NCBI GenBank assembly: GCA_964371995.1
Contig: CAYJPG010000004.1
Location: forward strand, 1-64,000
Direction: 5' to 3'
DNA: 64,000 nucleotides
Source: SHZI01 sp964371995
GTDB lineage: Bacteria > Pseudomonadota > Gammaproteobacteria > Steroidobacterales > GCA-2729495
Each line of letters opens with the position of its first letter. The stretch's first letter is position 1. Shown here in pieces: positions 8,477-18,500 of the stretch. The notes under the pieces are model-generated. The model had not been told where the DNA came from and made no database searches. It was given only the letters and a program-made list of their open reading frames with translations. Both the position numbers and the translations under genes were made by a program.

Positions 8477-9214
8477 TTATGTCAGCTCGCGATGCAGCAG
8501 ATCCGGTTCGTTGAGGTCTTCAAGGATGCTCAGCCGTGCCTGTTCCCGCAGTGAATGAACGGGGTTATCGCCGCTGGCACGCAGCGCAGGCTTGATGATG
8601 ACTTCGATGCTGCCGGGTCGGGGCAGCCGGTTGGCGGCAGGCAGCATGTTGCGACTGCCACGGATTACGACCGGCACGACCGGAAGATTGCCACGCACGG
8701 CGGCCGCAAAGGCGCCATTGTGAAAACGTCGCAGCCCCGGCTCAACAAATATTGAACCTTCGGGGAAAAAAGCCAGTGATTCCTGACCGCGCGCCTTGTG
8801 CAGGATCCGGCGTGCGTCGGCAGCGCCCTGGTGTCTGTCCTTGCGTTCGACAAACTCGGAACCGATGCGACGTAACAGGAAGTGTGCGAAAGGCACGCGG
8901 GTCATTTCGCGCATGATCACGAAGCCGAATCGCGGCGGCAGTGCGGCACTGAGAATCGGACCGTCCAGATAGCTCGAATGATTGGCAATCACGATGCACG
9001 GATCTTCAGGAACGTGATCGAGTCCGCTTATCGACAGCCGGGTTCCGGTAAGACTGAGCAGGGTTGCAGCGGCGTGGCGCACCAGTTGCCGGCGCCCCGC
9101 GATGGCTGGTGTAAGGGCAACGGCGGCCAGCGTCGACAGGCTGACGGCGGCGAAAACACCGGTCGCGTATACGCCGAAAATGCCATGCCCGAGGCTACGA
9201 AACAGGTAGCGCAT
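8477..9214 (-). CDS. 1-acyl-sn-glycerol-3-phosphate acyltransferase (PlsC family)
   Basis: A 245-residue membrane-associated acyltransferase that adds the second acyl chain in phospholipid synthesis or a related lipid. The N-terminus has a hydrophobic anchor (GVFAAVSLSTLAAVALTPAIAG). The HX4D catalytic motif is His79-Asp84 in NHSSYLDG. The second motif FPEGS and the third VVPVVIRGS are present. It is shorter than some PlsC and could be a paralogue acting on other lysolipids. It is divergent from xerD across about 190 AT-richer bases that must hold both promoters. Confidence 0.88.
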   Translation of the reverse strand: MRYLFRSLGHGIFGVYATGVFAAVSLSTLAAVALTPAIAGRRQLVRHAAATLLSLTGTRLSISGLDHVPEDPCIVIANHSSYLDGPILSAALPPRFGFVIMREMTRVPFAHFLLRRIGSEFVERKDRHQGAADARRILHKARGQESLAFFPEGSIFVEPGLRRFHNGAFAAAVRGNLPVVPVVIRGSRNMLPAANRLPRPGSIEVIIKPALRASGDNPVHSLREQARLSILEDLNEPDLLHRELT

Positions 9215-9406
9215 TCGCGTGTTTAGTTAAATCGTAAGTTTATGTAATTCATCATAATTTGTGAGTGCAGTCACGCCGCTGCGGCAACCTTTTGCCCATA
9301 CTGCAGTCCCATGAAAGAGGCCCTGATTATCCTGAAAATGACTCACCGGGACGCTGATCAGGTTTGCTTTATCGCCCATTTGCCGATAGCACGGGACTGA
9401 AGTGTA

Positions 9407-10345
9407 ATGTCACCAGCGTCTGTCAACCACATCACGGGCAGCAGCTCGAAATCTGTTTCTTCCGAGGGGATCATCGACAAGTTTCTCGATGCCATCTGGA
9501 TGGAGCGGGGTCTGTCGACCAATACGCTGGGTGCGTATCGTGCTGACCTGGCGGCCCTGCAGCGCTGGCTCGCCCAGCGTGATACCAGTCTGATCTATGC
9601 GAGCCGGGCTGATTTGCTGGCATTTATCGCCAGCCGGGCCAAGCAGGGCTCAAAGCCGCGTTCAACCGCCCGGCAGCTGTCCAGCTTCCGCCGCTTCTAC
9701 CGCTTCCTGTTGCGCGAGGGTGTGATCCAGGAAGACCCGACCGTCAAGATCGACATGCCGAAGATCGGCCGCTCATTGCCGCGCTCGCTGACCGAATCCG
9801 AAGTCGATGCATTGCTCGGCGCACCGGAAACCAGCGATCCGCTTGGCCACCGCGACCGGGCAATGCTCGAGGTGCTGTATGCCACCGGCCTGCGTGTATC
9901 CGAACTGATTAACCTCCGCCAGAGTGAGGTCAACCTCAACCAGGGCGTATTGCGCATCCGCGGCAAAGGCGATCGCGAGCGGTTGATTCCCTTCGGCGAG
10001 GAATCACAGCGCTGGATCCGTGAGTTCATCAATGGCCCGCGACTGGAAATCCTGCTTGAGCGCCAGAGTGAATACCTGTTTCCGACGCGGCGTGGCGACC
10101 GCATGACCCGCCAGGCCTTCTGGCACATTATCAAGCGTTATGCGAAGAAAGCGGATATCGATGCCAAGCTCTCGCCACATACGCTTCGTCATGCTTTTGC
10201 CACCCATCTGCTGAATCATGGGGCCGACCTGCGCGTGGTACAGATGCTGCTGGGCCACAGCGATCTTTCGACCACGCAGATCTACACCCATGTCGCCCGC
10301 GAGCGCATGAAGGAGCTTCACGCCCAGCATCATCCGCGCGGCTGA
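9407..10345 (+). CDS. xerD: Site-specific tyrosine recombinase XerD
   Basis: A 312-residue tyrosine recombinase. With XerC it resolves chromosome dimers at dif. The catalytic set is complete: Arg163 in ATGLRVSELI, Lys187 in RGKGDRE, His258 and Arg261 in HTLRHAF, His284 in LLGHSDL, and nucleophile Tyr293 in TTQIYTHV. The N-terminal SAM-like core-binding domain has the Xer pattern (IWMERGLSTNTLGAYRADL). It lacks the extra helix insertion of integron integrases, so it is a housekeeping recombinase rather than the source of the integron array elsewhere in the window. It is followed closely by dsbC, a common gammaproteobacterial order. Confidence 0.95.
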   Translation: MSPASVNHITGSSSKSVSSEGIIDKFLDAIWMERGLSTNTLGAYRADLAALQRWLAQRDTSLIYASRADLLAFIASRAKQGSKPRSTARQLSSFRRFYRFLLREGVIQEDPTVKIDMPKIGRSLPRSLTESEVDALLGAPETSDPLGHRDRAMLEVLYATGLRVSELINLRQSEVNLNQGVLRIRGKGDRERLIPFGEESQRWIREFINGPRLEILLERQSEYLFPTRRGDRMTRQAFWHIIKRYAKKADIDAKLSPHTLRHAFATHLLNHGADLRVVQMLLGHSDLSTTQIYTHVARERMKELHAQHHPRG

Positions 10346-10440
10346 TTTCCGCTGCAGCGTTGCTGCACTACATTGTCCGGGGTGTGGCGCTTCGCGTGCT
10401 ACGATTCGGCTCAATAGTCACACGCGCCAGGGTGTTGTTC

Positions 10441-11217
10441 ATGTCTGTTCTTTTTCGTCTCCCGGTCTTTGCCGGCATTGCCTTGCTCGGTTCACTTGTT
10501 GCCATCAGCTCAGTTGGCGAAACGCAGGTCCCGTCCGCGGGTGCTTCCGCCGCCGAGGTACGCAAGCTGATTGCCGCCCGCTTTCCGGAGATCAGGCCGG
10601 AACAGATTTCCGCATCGCCGGTGTCCGGGCTCTATGAGGTACGGATCGGTTCGAAGATTGCCTATGTCTCCGCCGATGGCCGATACATGGTGCAGGGTGA
10701 AATCTACGACCTGGATTCAGAACGAAACCTCACTGAGGGACGTGTAGAGGGGGTACGCAAGGAGGTGCTGGCCGGCGTCAGCGAGTCCGGCATGGTGATC
10801 TTCGCTCCCGCGAAATATCAGGATACGGTCACGGTGTTTACTGATGTCGACTGCGGTTACTGCCGCAAACTTCACCGCCAGATTGCGGACTACAACGCAC
10901 GGGGGATACGCGTCCGCTACATGTTTTTCCCGCGCAGCGGCCCGGGTACCGACAGCTGGCTGAAAGCCGAACAGGTCGCCTGCGCGCAAGACCGGCGCAG
11001 TGCGCTGACGAAATCCAAGCTGGGTGAGGTGCTGAAGGACAAGCCCTGCAAGCCCAACCCGGTCGCGGAACACTACAACATCGGCCGCGAATTTGGCCTG
11101 CAGGGTACGCCGGCCATCGTGCTCGAGTCGGGTGAGCTGATCGGCGGCTATCTGGAGCCGGCAGAACTGGCGAAATACCTCGCCGAATCGAAAGTACCGA
11201 AAGTCGCCAGCCAGTAA
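10441..11217 (+). CDS. dsbC: Thiol:disulfide interchange protein DsbC
   Basis: A 258-residue periplasmic disulfide isomerase. The start at MSVLFRLPVF gives a signal peptide of about 25 residues (AGIALLGSLVAISSV); a longer frame from 10360 adds no family sequence. An N-terminal dimerisation domain (about residues 35-90) precedes a thioredoxin fold with active site Cys138-Gly-Tyr-Cys141. The cis-proline loop is QGTPAIV. A second cysteine pair (VACAQD and KPCKPN) is as in E. coli DsbC. It isomerises wrong disulfides and is kept reduced by DsbD. Its location just after xerD is the classical xerD-dsbC arrangement. Confidence 0.94.
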   Translation: MSVLFRLPVFAGIALLGSLVAISSVGETQVPSAGASAAEVRKLIAARFPEIRPEQISASPVSGLYEVRIGSKIAYVSADGRYMVQGEIYDLDSERNLTEGRVEGVRKEVLAGVSESGMVIFAPAKYQDTVTVFTDVDCGYCRKLHRQIADYNARGIRVRYMFFPRSGPGTDSWLKAEQVACAQDRRSALTKSKLGEVLKDKPCKPNPVAEHYNIGREFGLQGTPAIVLESGELIGGYLEPAELAKYLAESKVPKVASQ

Positions 11218-11262
11218 GCGGGCCTCAGTGGGCCTGGGCCGGAGGGGCGCAGGCAGCTGAAA

Positions 11263-11586
11263 TCAGCGCTCCAGCAGTTTCAGCTTGTCAGGCGTCTTGA
11301 GCCACGCATCGGCATCGGCCGGCGGCGAGCCCGTTTCAGTGATTACCGGCCAGCCCTTGGCCAGTTCGGCATTTAACGGGATAAAGCCCTTCTGCGCAGC
11401 TGGCACCTCATCTTCTGAAAAGATCGCTTCAGCCGGGCACTCCGGCTCGCAGAGCGTGCAGTCGATGCACTCATCGGGGTCGATGACGAGCATGTTCGGG
11501 CCTTCATGGAAGCAATCGACGGGGCATACCTCGACGCAGTCCATGTATTTGCATTTGATGCAGCTCTCGGTAACGACAAAAGTCAT
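11263..11586 (-). CDS. fdxA: 7Fe ferredoxin FdxA ([3Fe-4S][4Fe-4S])
   Basis: A 107-residue seven-iron ferredoxin. The N-terminal cluster residues are in ESCIKCKYMDCVEVCPVDCF, with the two extra residues between cysteines that mark the 3Fe-4S site. The second cluster is in CIDCTLCEPECPAEAI. The C-terminal extension (about residues 60-107) is typical of Azotobacter FdI-type proteins. It carries electrons in the cytoplasm; partners cannot be named. AAGGAG lies upstream of the ATG. It is a single gene, convergent with dsbC. Confidence 0.94.
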   Translation of the reverse strand: MTFVVTESCIKCKYMDCVEVCPVDCFHEGPNMLVIDPDECIDCTLCEPECPAEAIFSEDEVPAAQKGFIPLNAELAKGWPVITETGSPPADADAWLKTPDKLKLLER

Positions 11587-11639
11587 GGTGTCTTGGCTCC
11601 TTCAAGGGTCGCTACTTTAGAGATTTTGGGCGCAGATGA

Positions 11640-12182
11640 CTAGCCGCGGATTGTACGTGGTGCGGTGCTCAGGTGTACCAGCTGGTTACCCGTGCGGAGA
11701 TTGTCCAGATATTGCTCCAGCGCAATCCGGATACTGGGGAAAGCCAGCTCGCTCCAGGGGATGTCCTCCGGCCGGAACAGGCGTGTTTCAATCGTCTCTG
11801 TGCCCGCTCCGAACTCGGGTCGTGGCAGTTTCCCGCTGAAGAAAACATGCAGCTGGCCGGCGTGGATGACATCGACGGCAGCGAACAGCGGGCCGATTTC
11901 CACCTTTGCCAGCGCTTCCTCCCAGGTTTCGCGCAGTGCAGCTTCGGCCAGCGATTCACCCATTTCCATGAAGCCGGCCGGCACGGTCCAGAAACCGCGG
12001 CGTGGCTCGATGGCCCGTCGGCAAAGCAGGATCTGCCCCTCGTGCTCGGGCACGCAGCCCGCCACGATCTTCGGGTTCTGATAATGCACCGTACCGCAGC
12101 TCGTACAGACATCGCGCAGCCGGTTATCGCCGGCTGGAACGGTGCTGGTCACGGGTTGGCCACAGGTGCTGCAGTACTGCAT
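11640..12182 (-). CDS. Zinc-ribbon Nudix hydrolase
   Basis: A protein of about 180 residues when begun at MQYCSTCGQ. This ATG lies a few bases past the MFS stop; a longer frame to 12293 would overlap the MFS gene and adds no conserved sequence. A four-cysteine zinc ribbon (Cys4, Cys7, Cys26, Cys29) precedes a Nudix domain. The Nudix box reads GFMEMGESLAEAALRETWEE followed by Ala where Gly is usual. The architecture resembles short NudC/NADH-pyrophosphatase relatives and ADP-ribose hydrolases; the exact nucleotide substrate is unknown. It is the last gene of the minus-strand gltB-gltD-NTF2-MFS-Nudix run. Confidence 0.85.
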   Translation of the reverse strand: MQYCSTCGQPVTSTVPAGDNRLRDVCTSCGTVHYQNPKIVAGCVPEHEGQILLCRRAIEPRRGFWTVPAGFMEMGESLAEAALRETWEEALAKVEIGPLFAAVDVIHAGQLHVFFSGKLPRPEFGAGTETIETRLFRPEDIPWSELAFPSIRIALEQYLDNLRTGNQLVHLSTAPRTIRG

Positions 12183-12186
12183 GGAT

Positions 12187-13583
12187 CTAGTTGCTGCCGG
12201 GTTGCTGAGCTGATGAGGCGCCATTGTAAGGGCCGGCCAGCGCTTTTCTGTATTCTCCTTGCGTGTACCGGAGCAGCGCGAGACCGGGGACACCGATGAT
12301 CAACGGCACCAGTGCGCAGGCGAGAGCGATATTGCTGCCGGCAAACAGGGCATCGTTGAAAAAGCCCACGCCCAGTGGCCCGACGACCAGACCCGTCAGC
12401 ATGATGATCATGTAAAACAGGGCCGATACCTGGCCGCGCATCTCGCCCGGCGTGATGTTTAGCAGCGCGACGGGGGCGGCGGCTGATACCGCAGACAGGC
12501 CGACCAGGTTGCAGAGCCAGACCAGAAAGGCCAGTNNNNNNNNNNCGACGGCATCAGCGGTGTGAGGATACCGGTGGGAACCAGCAACAGCGTGCCGGCC
12601 ATGACGATCAACACGGGACCGTCGATGCGTCCCCGGGCACACAGGCGGTCTGACAGCCAGCCGGTCAGGTTGACCGTCACGGGCCCAAGGATGATCAGCG
12701 CCAGCCCGTACCACGTTGCAAAACGCGTGATATCCCAGCCCCACTGGCGTTGCCAGAGGGCGGCATACCAGTTCTGGCTATAGGCCACGATGGTCATGAC
12801 CGAGACCACAGCGGTGAGGCTTGCATACACTGGCCACCGCGCGCCGAGCCAGCGCAGTGTCTGGCTCATTGTGGTGCTGTTCAGTGCCGAGGTCTCACGT
12901 GCCGGCTCTCGCACCATCATCAGCAACACAGCCACGATGAGCCCGGGCGTGCCGACGGCGATGAAGGTGAACTGCCAGGGCGCGACGATGCCGAAAACTG
13001 GCAGCGAAATCTCGCTCTGTGCGTTGGCCCAGCCGAGCACGGCCGCACCGCCGAGGGCCGCGAGGCCTGCGCCGAAAGACTGTGCTGCAACGTAGAGGGC
13101 GATGGGCCGGCCGCGCCGCGCCGGCGGAAAGCTGTCGGAGATCATCGACATCGCACAGGGTGCAAGGGTCGCGTCACCAATGCCAACCCCGACACGGGCC
13201 AGCAGCAGACGCCCGAAACTGCCGGCGAGTCCGGAGGCTGCAGTGGCCAGCGACCACAGCGTGACGCCCATCGCGACCAGCGTGGTACGCCGGAACCGGT
13301 CGGCCAGCCAGCCCATGGGCAGGCCCAGCGTGGCATACAGCACCGCAAAGGCAGGCCCGAGCAGCAGGCCCATTTCAGTATCGCTGAGGCTGAGATCGCG
13401 TTTCAGTGGCTCGACGAGCAGCGCCGGGATGTATTTATCGACAAAGGAAAAGACGTAGGCGATGGTCAGCAGCGTGATCAGGTACCAGGCGCGGAGCGGC
13501 CGGGGCCAGACATGCGCCGGTGCTGCCGAGCCGGGCAGGGCTTCCGCGACTGTGCCGGGGCTCAGGCCTGCGCCTTTAGCCAC
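12187..13583 (-). CDS. Major facilitator superfamily transporter (interrupted by assembly gap)
   Basis: The N-terminal part is read from a GTG at 13583 to the run of ten Ns. The C-terminal part continues in a different frame from the Ns to 12187. Together they form one roughly 460-residue, 12-helix MFS permease. The frame change is explained by an N run of arbitrary length, so no real frameshift needs to be invoked. The helix 2-3 motif GMPMGWLADRFRRTTLV-like (seen as GLPMGWLADRFRRT) and the spinster-type N-terminus (YVFSFVDKYIPALLVEPLK) suggest an organic anion or lipid-type permease. The substrate is unknown. It overlaps the NTF2-like gene by 22 bases. Confidence 0.85.
12536..12545. other. 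Assembly gap (10 N)
   Basis: Ten undetermined bases inside the MFS gene. The reading frame changes across them, so the true gap length is not ten, and bases are missing or collapsed here. Confidence 0.99.
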
Positions 13584-14113
13584 TGTTCAAAATCCGCAGG
13601 TACGGTGTCTTCCAGCAGGCTCTGGACGGTCCTCAGCAATGCTTTCTGTTCTGCCGGGGTCAGCGATTTTGAGTTCCTTGCCAGCTTGCGCACCATGGTC
13701 AGGGGTGCCTGTGGCGCTTCGGCATAGGCGGCGAGTTTCCATTCGCCATCGCGCCGGCGAAACACGGCGACGACGCGGTCGAAGCTCGATAGCGGCTTCA
13801 TGTCCTTTACGGCGATATCAAAGCGCAGCCTGTAGGTCGCCAGCGCAAGATCCGGTGCGAGGTCGCGCGCACGGACATCGCTGTACTCGTTGCGGATACC
13901 ATCGAGAGAACCGGGTCGGTCGAAGTAGGCCCTGATCGCCTGCCAGCCGTACATCGGCGGATCGACTTCCTCGGCCATGTAGAAGGTGTCCGGGTCGCTG
14001 GTATCCCACATCTCCAGGAGTTCCACATACGCCTGCCGGTTGTAGAGCGCGGCATAGCGCTCCAGGAACTCGCTCAGTTCCCGCTCCAGTACCGTCTGCG
14101 GTGCCGCTGTCAC
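13562..14113 (-). CDS. NTF2/SnoaL-like domain protein of unknown function
   Basis: A 183-residue soluble protein. Its first about 125 residues look like an NTF2-like cone fold: a helix (LSEFLERYAALYNRQAY), YMAEEVDPPMYGWQAIRAYF, then beta-strands ending in WKLAAYAEAP. The C-terminal 55 residues form a helical tail (LTPAEQKALLRTVQSLLED). This fold holds small-molecule isomerases, ketosteroid-type enzymes and binding proteins, and no catalytic residue can be assigned. It overlaps gltD by 4 bases (ATGA) and the MFS gene by 22 bases, so it is translated with its neighbours. A link to the MFS substrate is only an inference. Confidence 0.7.
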   Translation of the reverse strand: MTAAPQTVLERELSEFLERYAALYNRQAYVELLEMWDTSDPDTFYMAEEVDPPMYGWQAIRAYFDRPGSLDGIRNEYSDVRARDLAPDLALATYRLRFDIAVKDMKPLSSFDRVVAVFRRRDGEWKLAAYAEAPQAPLTMVRKLARNSKSLTPAEQKALLRTVQSLLEDTVPADFEQWLKAQA

Positions 14114-15591
14114 GGCAGGTCGGTACGGCCCATCAGGTAACGGTCGACCTCGCGGGCTGCTTCGCGGCCCTCGTTGATGGCCCAGACGATCAGGCTCTGT
14201 CCGCGACGGCAGTCGCCGGCCGCATATACACCCTTCACGCTCGTGGCGTACTTGCCATACTCAGCCTGCACGTTGCTGCGCGAATCGCATTGCAGGCCGA
14301 GATCCTCAAGCAGCGGCGCCTCGGGGCCGGTGAAGCCCATCGCCAGCAGGACGAGCTGTGCCGGATGCGTCTTTTCGCTGTCGGGCCGCTCCTGTGGAAC
14401 CAGCTTGCCGTCCACGTTTTCCCAGCTGATCTCGACTGTGACCAGGGACTCCAATTGCCCCTTCCCATCGCCGAGGAACTTCTTGACCGTGGTCACATAG
14501 GCGCGCGGATCCTGGCCAAATTTGGCGATGGCCTCTTCCTGCGCGTAATCGATCCGGTGGATCTTCGGCCACTCCGGCCACGGATTGTTCCCGGCGCGTT
14601 CGGCCGGTGACCTCGGCATGATCTCCACCTGCAGCAGCGAGCGGCAGCCCTGGCGGATTGCAGTGCCGATGCAGTCGGTGCCGGTATCGCCGCCGCCGAT
14701 GACGATGACGTCCTTGCCTTTGGCGTGAAGCGGACTGGCGTCCGGCTTGCCGTCCAGCAACGCCTTGGTGCTGGCGGTCAGGTAGTCCATCGCAAAGTGA
14801 ACACCGCCCAGATCGCGTCCCTCTACCGGCAGGTCGCGCGGCTGGGTCGCGCCGGTACAGATCAGCGTTGCGTCGAAGTCCTTGAGCAGCATCTGTGCTT
14901 CGACGTTCTCACCGACCGTCGCATTGCAGATGAACTTGATGCCTTCCTGCTCGAGCAGCGCGATGCGGCGCTCGACCACGGCACGCTTGTCGAGTTTCAT
15001 GTTGGGGATGCCGTACATGAGCAGGCCGCCCGGACGGTCGTCGCGCTCGAGTACGGTGACGAGATGGCCCGCGCGGTTCAGCTGGGCGGCCGCAGCGAGG
15101 CCGGCAGGCCCGGAGCCCACCACGACGATCTTCTTGCCAGTGCGCGTCTTCGGTGGCTCGGCAACCACCCAGCCTTCCTCGAAGCCGCGCTCGATGATCG
15201 CCGCCTCCAGGTTCTTGATCGTTACCGGCGGGCTGGAAATACCGAGTACGCAGGAGCCTTCGCAGGGCGCAGGACAGACCCGGCCAGTGAAATCCGGAAA
15301 GTTGTTGGTCTTGTGCAGCCTTACCAGTGCTTCCTGCCAGAGACCGCGATAGACCAGATCGTTCCACTCCGGAATCAGGTTATTGACCGGGCAACCGACC
15401 GTAGAACCTTCAATCACCGTGCCGTTGTGACAGAAGGGCACACCACAGTCCATGCAGCGGGCGCCCTGCTGGCGCAGCCGCTTCTCGTCCATATGGTGAT
15501 GGAACTCGTTCCAGTCGCGGACCCGTTCGCGCGGGGTCCGGTCGACCGGCAGTTCGCGTACGAACTCGATGAATCCTGTTGGCTTGCCCAT
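14110..15591 (-). CDS. gltD: Glutamate synthase (NADPH) small subunit
   Basis: A protein of about 493 residues started at MGKPTGFIEFVRELP, the usual GltD N-terminus; an in-frame GTG 4 codons earlier would overlap gltB. It supplies electrons from NADPH to the large subunit for glutamate formation from glutamine and 2-oxoglutarate. N-terminal cysteines for two 4Fe-4S clusters lie in CMDCGVPFCHNG, GCPVNN and CPAPCEGSCVLG. The FAD motif is VVVGSGPAGLAAA and the NADPH motif VIGGGDTGTDC. The C-terminal AAGDCRRGQSLIVWAI closes the FAD site. It follows gltB after a single base and is coupled by ATGA overlap to the NTF2-like gene. Confidence 0.96.
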   Translation of the reverse strand: MGKPTGFIEFVRELPVDRTPRERVRDWNEFHHHMDEKRLRQQGARCMDCGVPFCHNGTVIEGSTVGCPVNNLIPEWNDLVYRGLWQEALVRLHKTNNFPDFTGRVCPAPCEGSCVLGISSPPVTIKNLEAAIIERGFEEGWVVAEPPKTRTGKKIVVVGSGPAGLAAAAQLNRAGHLVTVLERDDRPGGLLMYGIPNMKLDKRAVVERRIALLEQEGIKFICNATVGENVEAQMLLKDFDATLICTGATQPRDLPVEGRDLGGVHFAMDYLTASTKALLDGKPDASPLHAKGKDVIVIGGGDTGTDCIGTAIRQGCRSLLQVEIMPRSPAERAGNNPWPEWPKIHRIDYAQEEAIAKFGQDPRAYVTTVKKFLGDGKGQLESLVTVEISWENVDGKLVPQERPDSEKTHPAQLVLLAMGFTGPEAPLLEDLGLQCDSRSNVQAEYGKYATSVKGVYAAGDCRRGQSLIVWAINEGREAAREVDRYLMGRTDLP

Positions 15592-15592
15592 C

Positions 15593-18500
15593 TCAGTTGC
15601 CACCTACGCGGGAGAGATCGCGTGCGTTTTCTTCAAACGCCACCATGATTGCCTCGTCGCCGGTCAGGCCCTGATCGTGGGCGCGCGAGATGCAGGCGAG
15701 CATGCGTTTGAAGTCCTTTGGAATGACCTTGACGAAGCGCTTGACGTTCGTTTCCCAGTCGTCGAGCACCTCACGTGCGCGTTTGCTGTCCGTCCAGTGC
15801 AGGTGCCGACCGATGAGTTCGTGGACCCTGGCGATTTCCGCCGGGTTTGCCAGTTCTTCGGTTTCGACCATCTGCATGTTGATGTTGGCCGGGAAGCTGC
15901 CATTCTCGTCGAGCACATAGGCGATACCGCCGGACATCCCGGCACCGAAGTTGCGGCCGGTTGGTCCGAGTACCACCACATGTCCGCCGGTCATGTACTC
16001 GCAGGCATGATCGCCGACCGCTTCAACCACCGTATCCACGCCGCTGTTGCGTACCGCAAAGCGTTCGCCAGCCATGCCGTTGATGTAGGCTTCACCCGCA
16101 GTCGCGCCGTAGAGCGCGACGTTGCCGATGATGATGTTTTCTGCGGCAACGAAAGTGGACTTCGCAGGGGGCCGCACGATGATCTTGCCACCGGACAGTC
16201 CCTTGCCACAGTAGTCGTTGGCATCTCCTTCGATGATGAAGGTCATGCCCGGCGGCATGAAGGCACCGAAGCTTTGGCCGGCAGAACCGTTGAAAGTGAT
16301 GCTGACGGTATCTTCAGGCAGGCCCTTTGCTCCCCACTTTTTCGTGATCTCGCTGCCGGTTATTGTGCCGACCACGCGGTTGACGTTGCGCAAGGCAAGC
16401 GTGCCGCGCACCGGCTCACCCTTCTCGATGGCGGGCTTGCACAGGTCCAGGAGGGTGGTGACGTCGAGTGACTTGTCGAGGCCGTGATCCTGCGTGTCCT
16501 GACAGTAGCGTCCAACCTCCGGGCCAACGTCCGGCTGGTAGAGGATGTCGGTGAAGTCAAAGCCCTTGGCTTTCCAGTGCTCGATGGCCTTTCTGGGTTC
16601 GAGGTGATCGACGCGACCGACCATTTCATCGATGGTCCGAAAGCCCATCTGTGCCATCAGTTCGCGCAAGTCTTCAGCGATAAATCGCATGAAGTTGACG
16701 ACATGCTCTGGCGTGCCGGTAAATTTCTCGCGCAATTTCGGATCCTGCGTGGCGATACCGACCGGGCAGGTGTTCAGATGGCAGACGCGCATCATGATGC
16801 AGCCCACACTGACCAGCGGTGCGGTGGCAAAGCCGAACTCTTCAGCGCCGAGCAGTGCGGCGATGGCAACGTCACGACCGGTCTTGAGCTGCCCGTCGGT
16901 TTCCACCGCGATGCGACTGCGCAGGTTATTCATGACCAGCGTCTGATGCGTCTCGGCGAGGCCGAGTTCCCAGGGCAGTCCGGCATGAGTGATCGAAGTT
17001 TGCGGTGAGGCGCCCGTGCCACCGTCGTAACCGCTGATCAGCACCACATCGGCATGCGCCTTTGCGACGCCGGCCGCGATCGTGCCGACGCCGACTTCGG
17101 CGACCAGCTTCACGCTGATGCGGGCCTCACGATTGGCATTCTTGAGATCGTGAATCAGTTCAGCCAGATCCTCGATCGAATAGATATCGTGATGGGGCGG
17201 CGGGGAGATCAGCCCGACGCCGGCCGTGGTATGCCGGGTCTTGGCAACCCAGGGATAGACCTTGCTGCCGGGCAGCTGGCCGCCTTCGCCGGGTTTGGCG
17301 CCCTGTGCCATCTTGATCTGCAATTCCTTGGCGTTGACCAGATAGTTGCTGGTCACGCCGAAACGGCCGGATGCGACCTGCTTGATGGCGGAGCTCTTCG
17401 AGTCGCCATTGGCCATCGGCGTAAAGCGCTCGGGGTCTTCGCCGCCTTCGCCGGTATTGCTCATCCCGCCGATGCGGTTCATGGCGATCGCCAGCGTCTC
17501 GTGTGCTTCCTTGCTGATCGACCCGTAGGACATCGCACCGGTCTTGAAGCGCCGCATGATGTTTTCGGCCGGCTCGACCGCCGACAGCGGTATCGCCTTG
17601 CTGGGCTTGAACTCGAGCAGTCCGCGCAGCGTGCACAGATTGGTTGACTGGTCGTCGATCAGTCGTGCGTATGACTTGTAGATTGCGAAGTTGCCGGTGC
17701 GCACGGCCTTTTGCAGCCGGTGGATGGACTCCGGGCTGAACAGGTGCTGCTCGCCATCGGCCCGCCACTGATATTGCCCGCCCGGCGGCAGTGCCTGACC
17801 GGCGATCTGACGCTCCGGGAATGCTGCCTGATGTCGCAGCAGGGCTTCACGTGCCACGACATTGATACCGATGCCACCGATGCGCGATGCCGTCCACGTG
17901 AAGTGCTGGTCGATGATGTCCTGACGCAGACCGACCGCCTCGAACAGCTGTGCGCCGTGATAGCTCTGCACCGCAGACACACCCATCTTCGACATCACCT
18001 TGACGATGCCTTTGGTGGCCGCCTTCGCAAAGTTCTTGCAGGCGGTCATGTGATCGATGTTCGCCAGCAGCCCGTCGCGGATCATGCCGTCGAGCGTTTC
18101 GAAAGCCAGGTACGGGTTGATCGCGCTGGCGCCATAGCCGATCAGCAGCGAGAAGTGATGTACCTCCCGGGCTTCGCCCGTTTCGATGACCAGGCTGACG
18201 CGCGTGCGCAGACCTTCGCGCACCAGGTAATGGTGCAGGCTGGACACCGCCAGCAGTGACGGAATTGCGGCGTACTCACGGTTTACGCCCCGGTCGCTGA
18301 GGATCAGGACGTTTATGTTCTCGGTTTCGATCAGGCGCTGCGCATTGGCCCACAGCTCTTCGACCGCACCGGTCAGGCCTTTTTCGCCACGCGCCACACG
18401 GAACAGGCTGGACAGCACACCGACGCGCAGGCCCGGCAGGTCGAGCCGCCGCACCTTGGCGAATTCTTCATTGGTGAGTACCGGCGCATGCAGTTCCAGC

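Noticed and set aside
9407..10345. XerD as the integrase responsible for the integron
   Set aside because: It lacks the integron-integrase insertion, is 32 kb away and sits in the normal xerD-dsbC order; it is housekeeping.
12187..13583. MFS gene as a true pseudogene
   Set aside because: The frame change coincides exactly with the N run, and both halves are otherwise intact.
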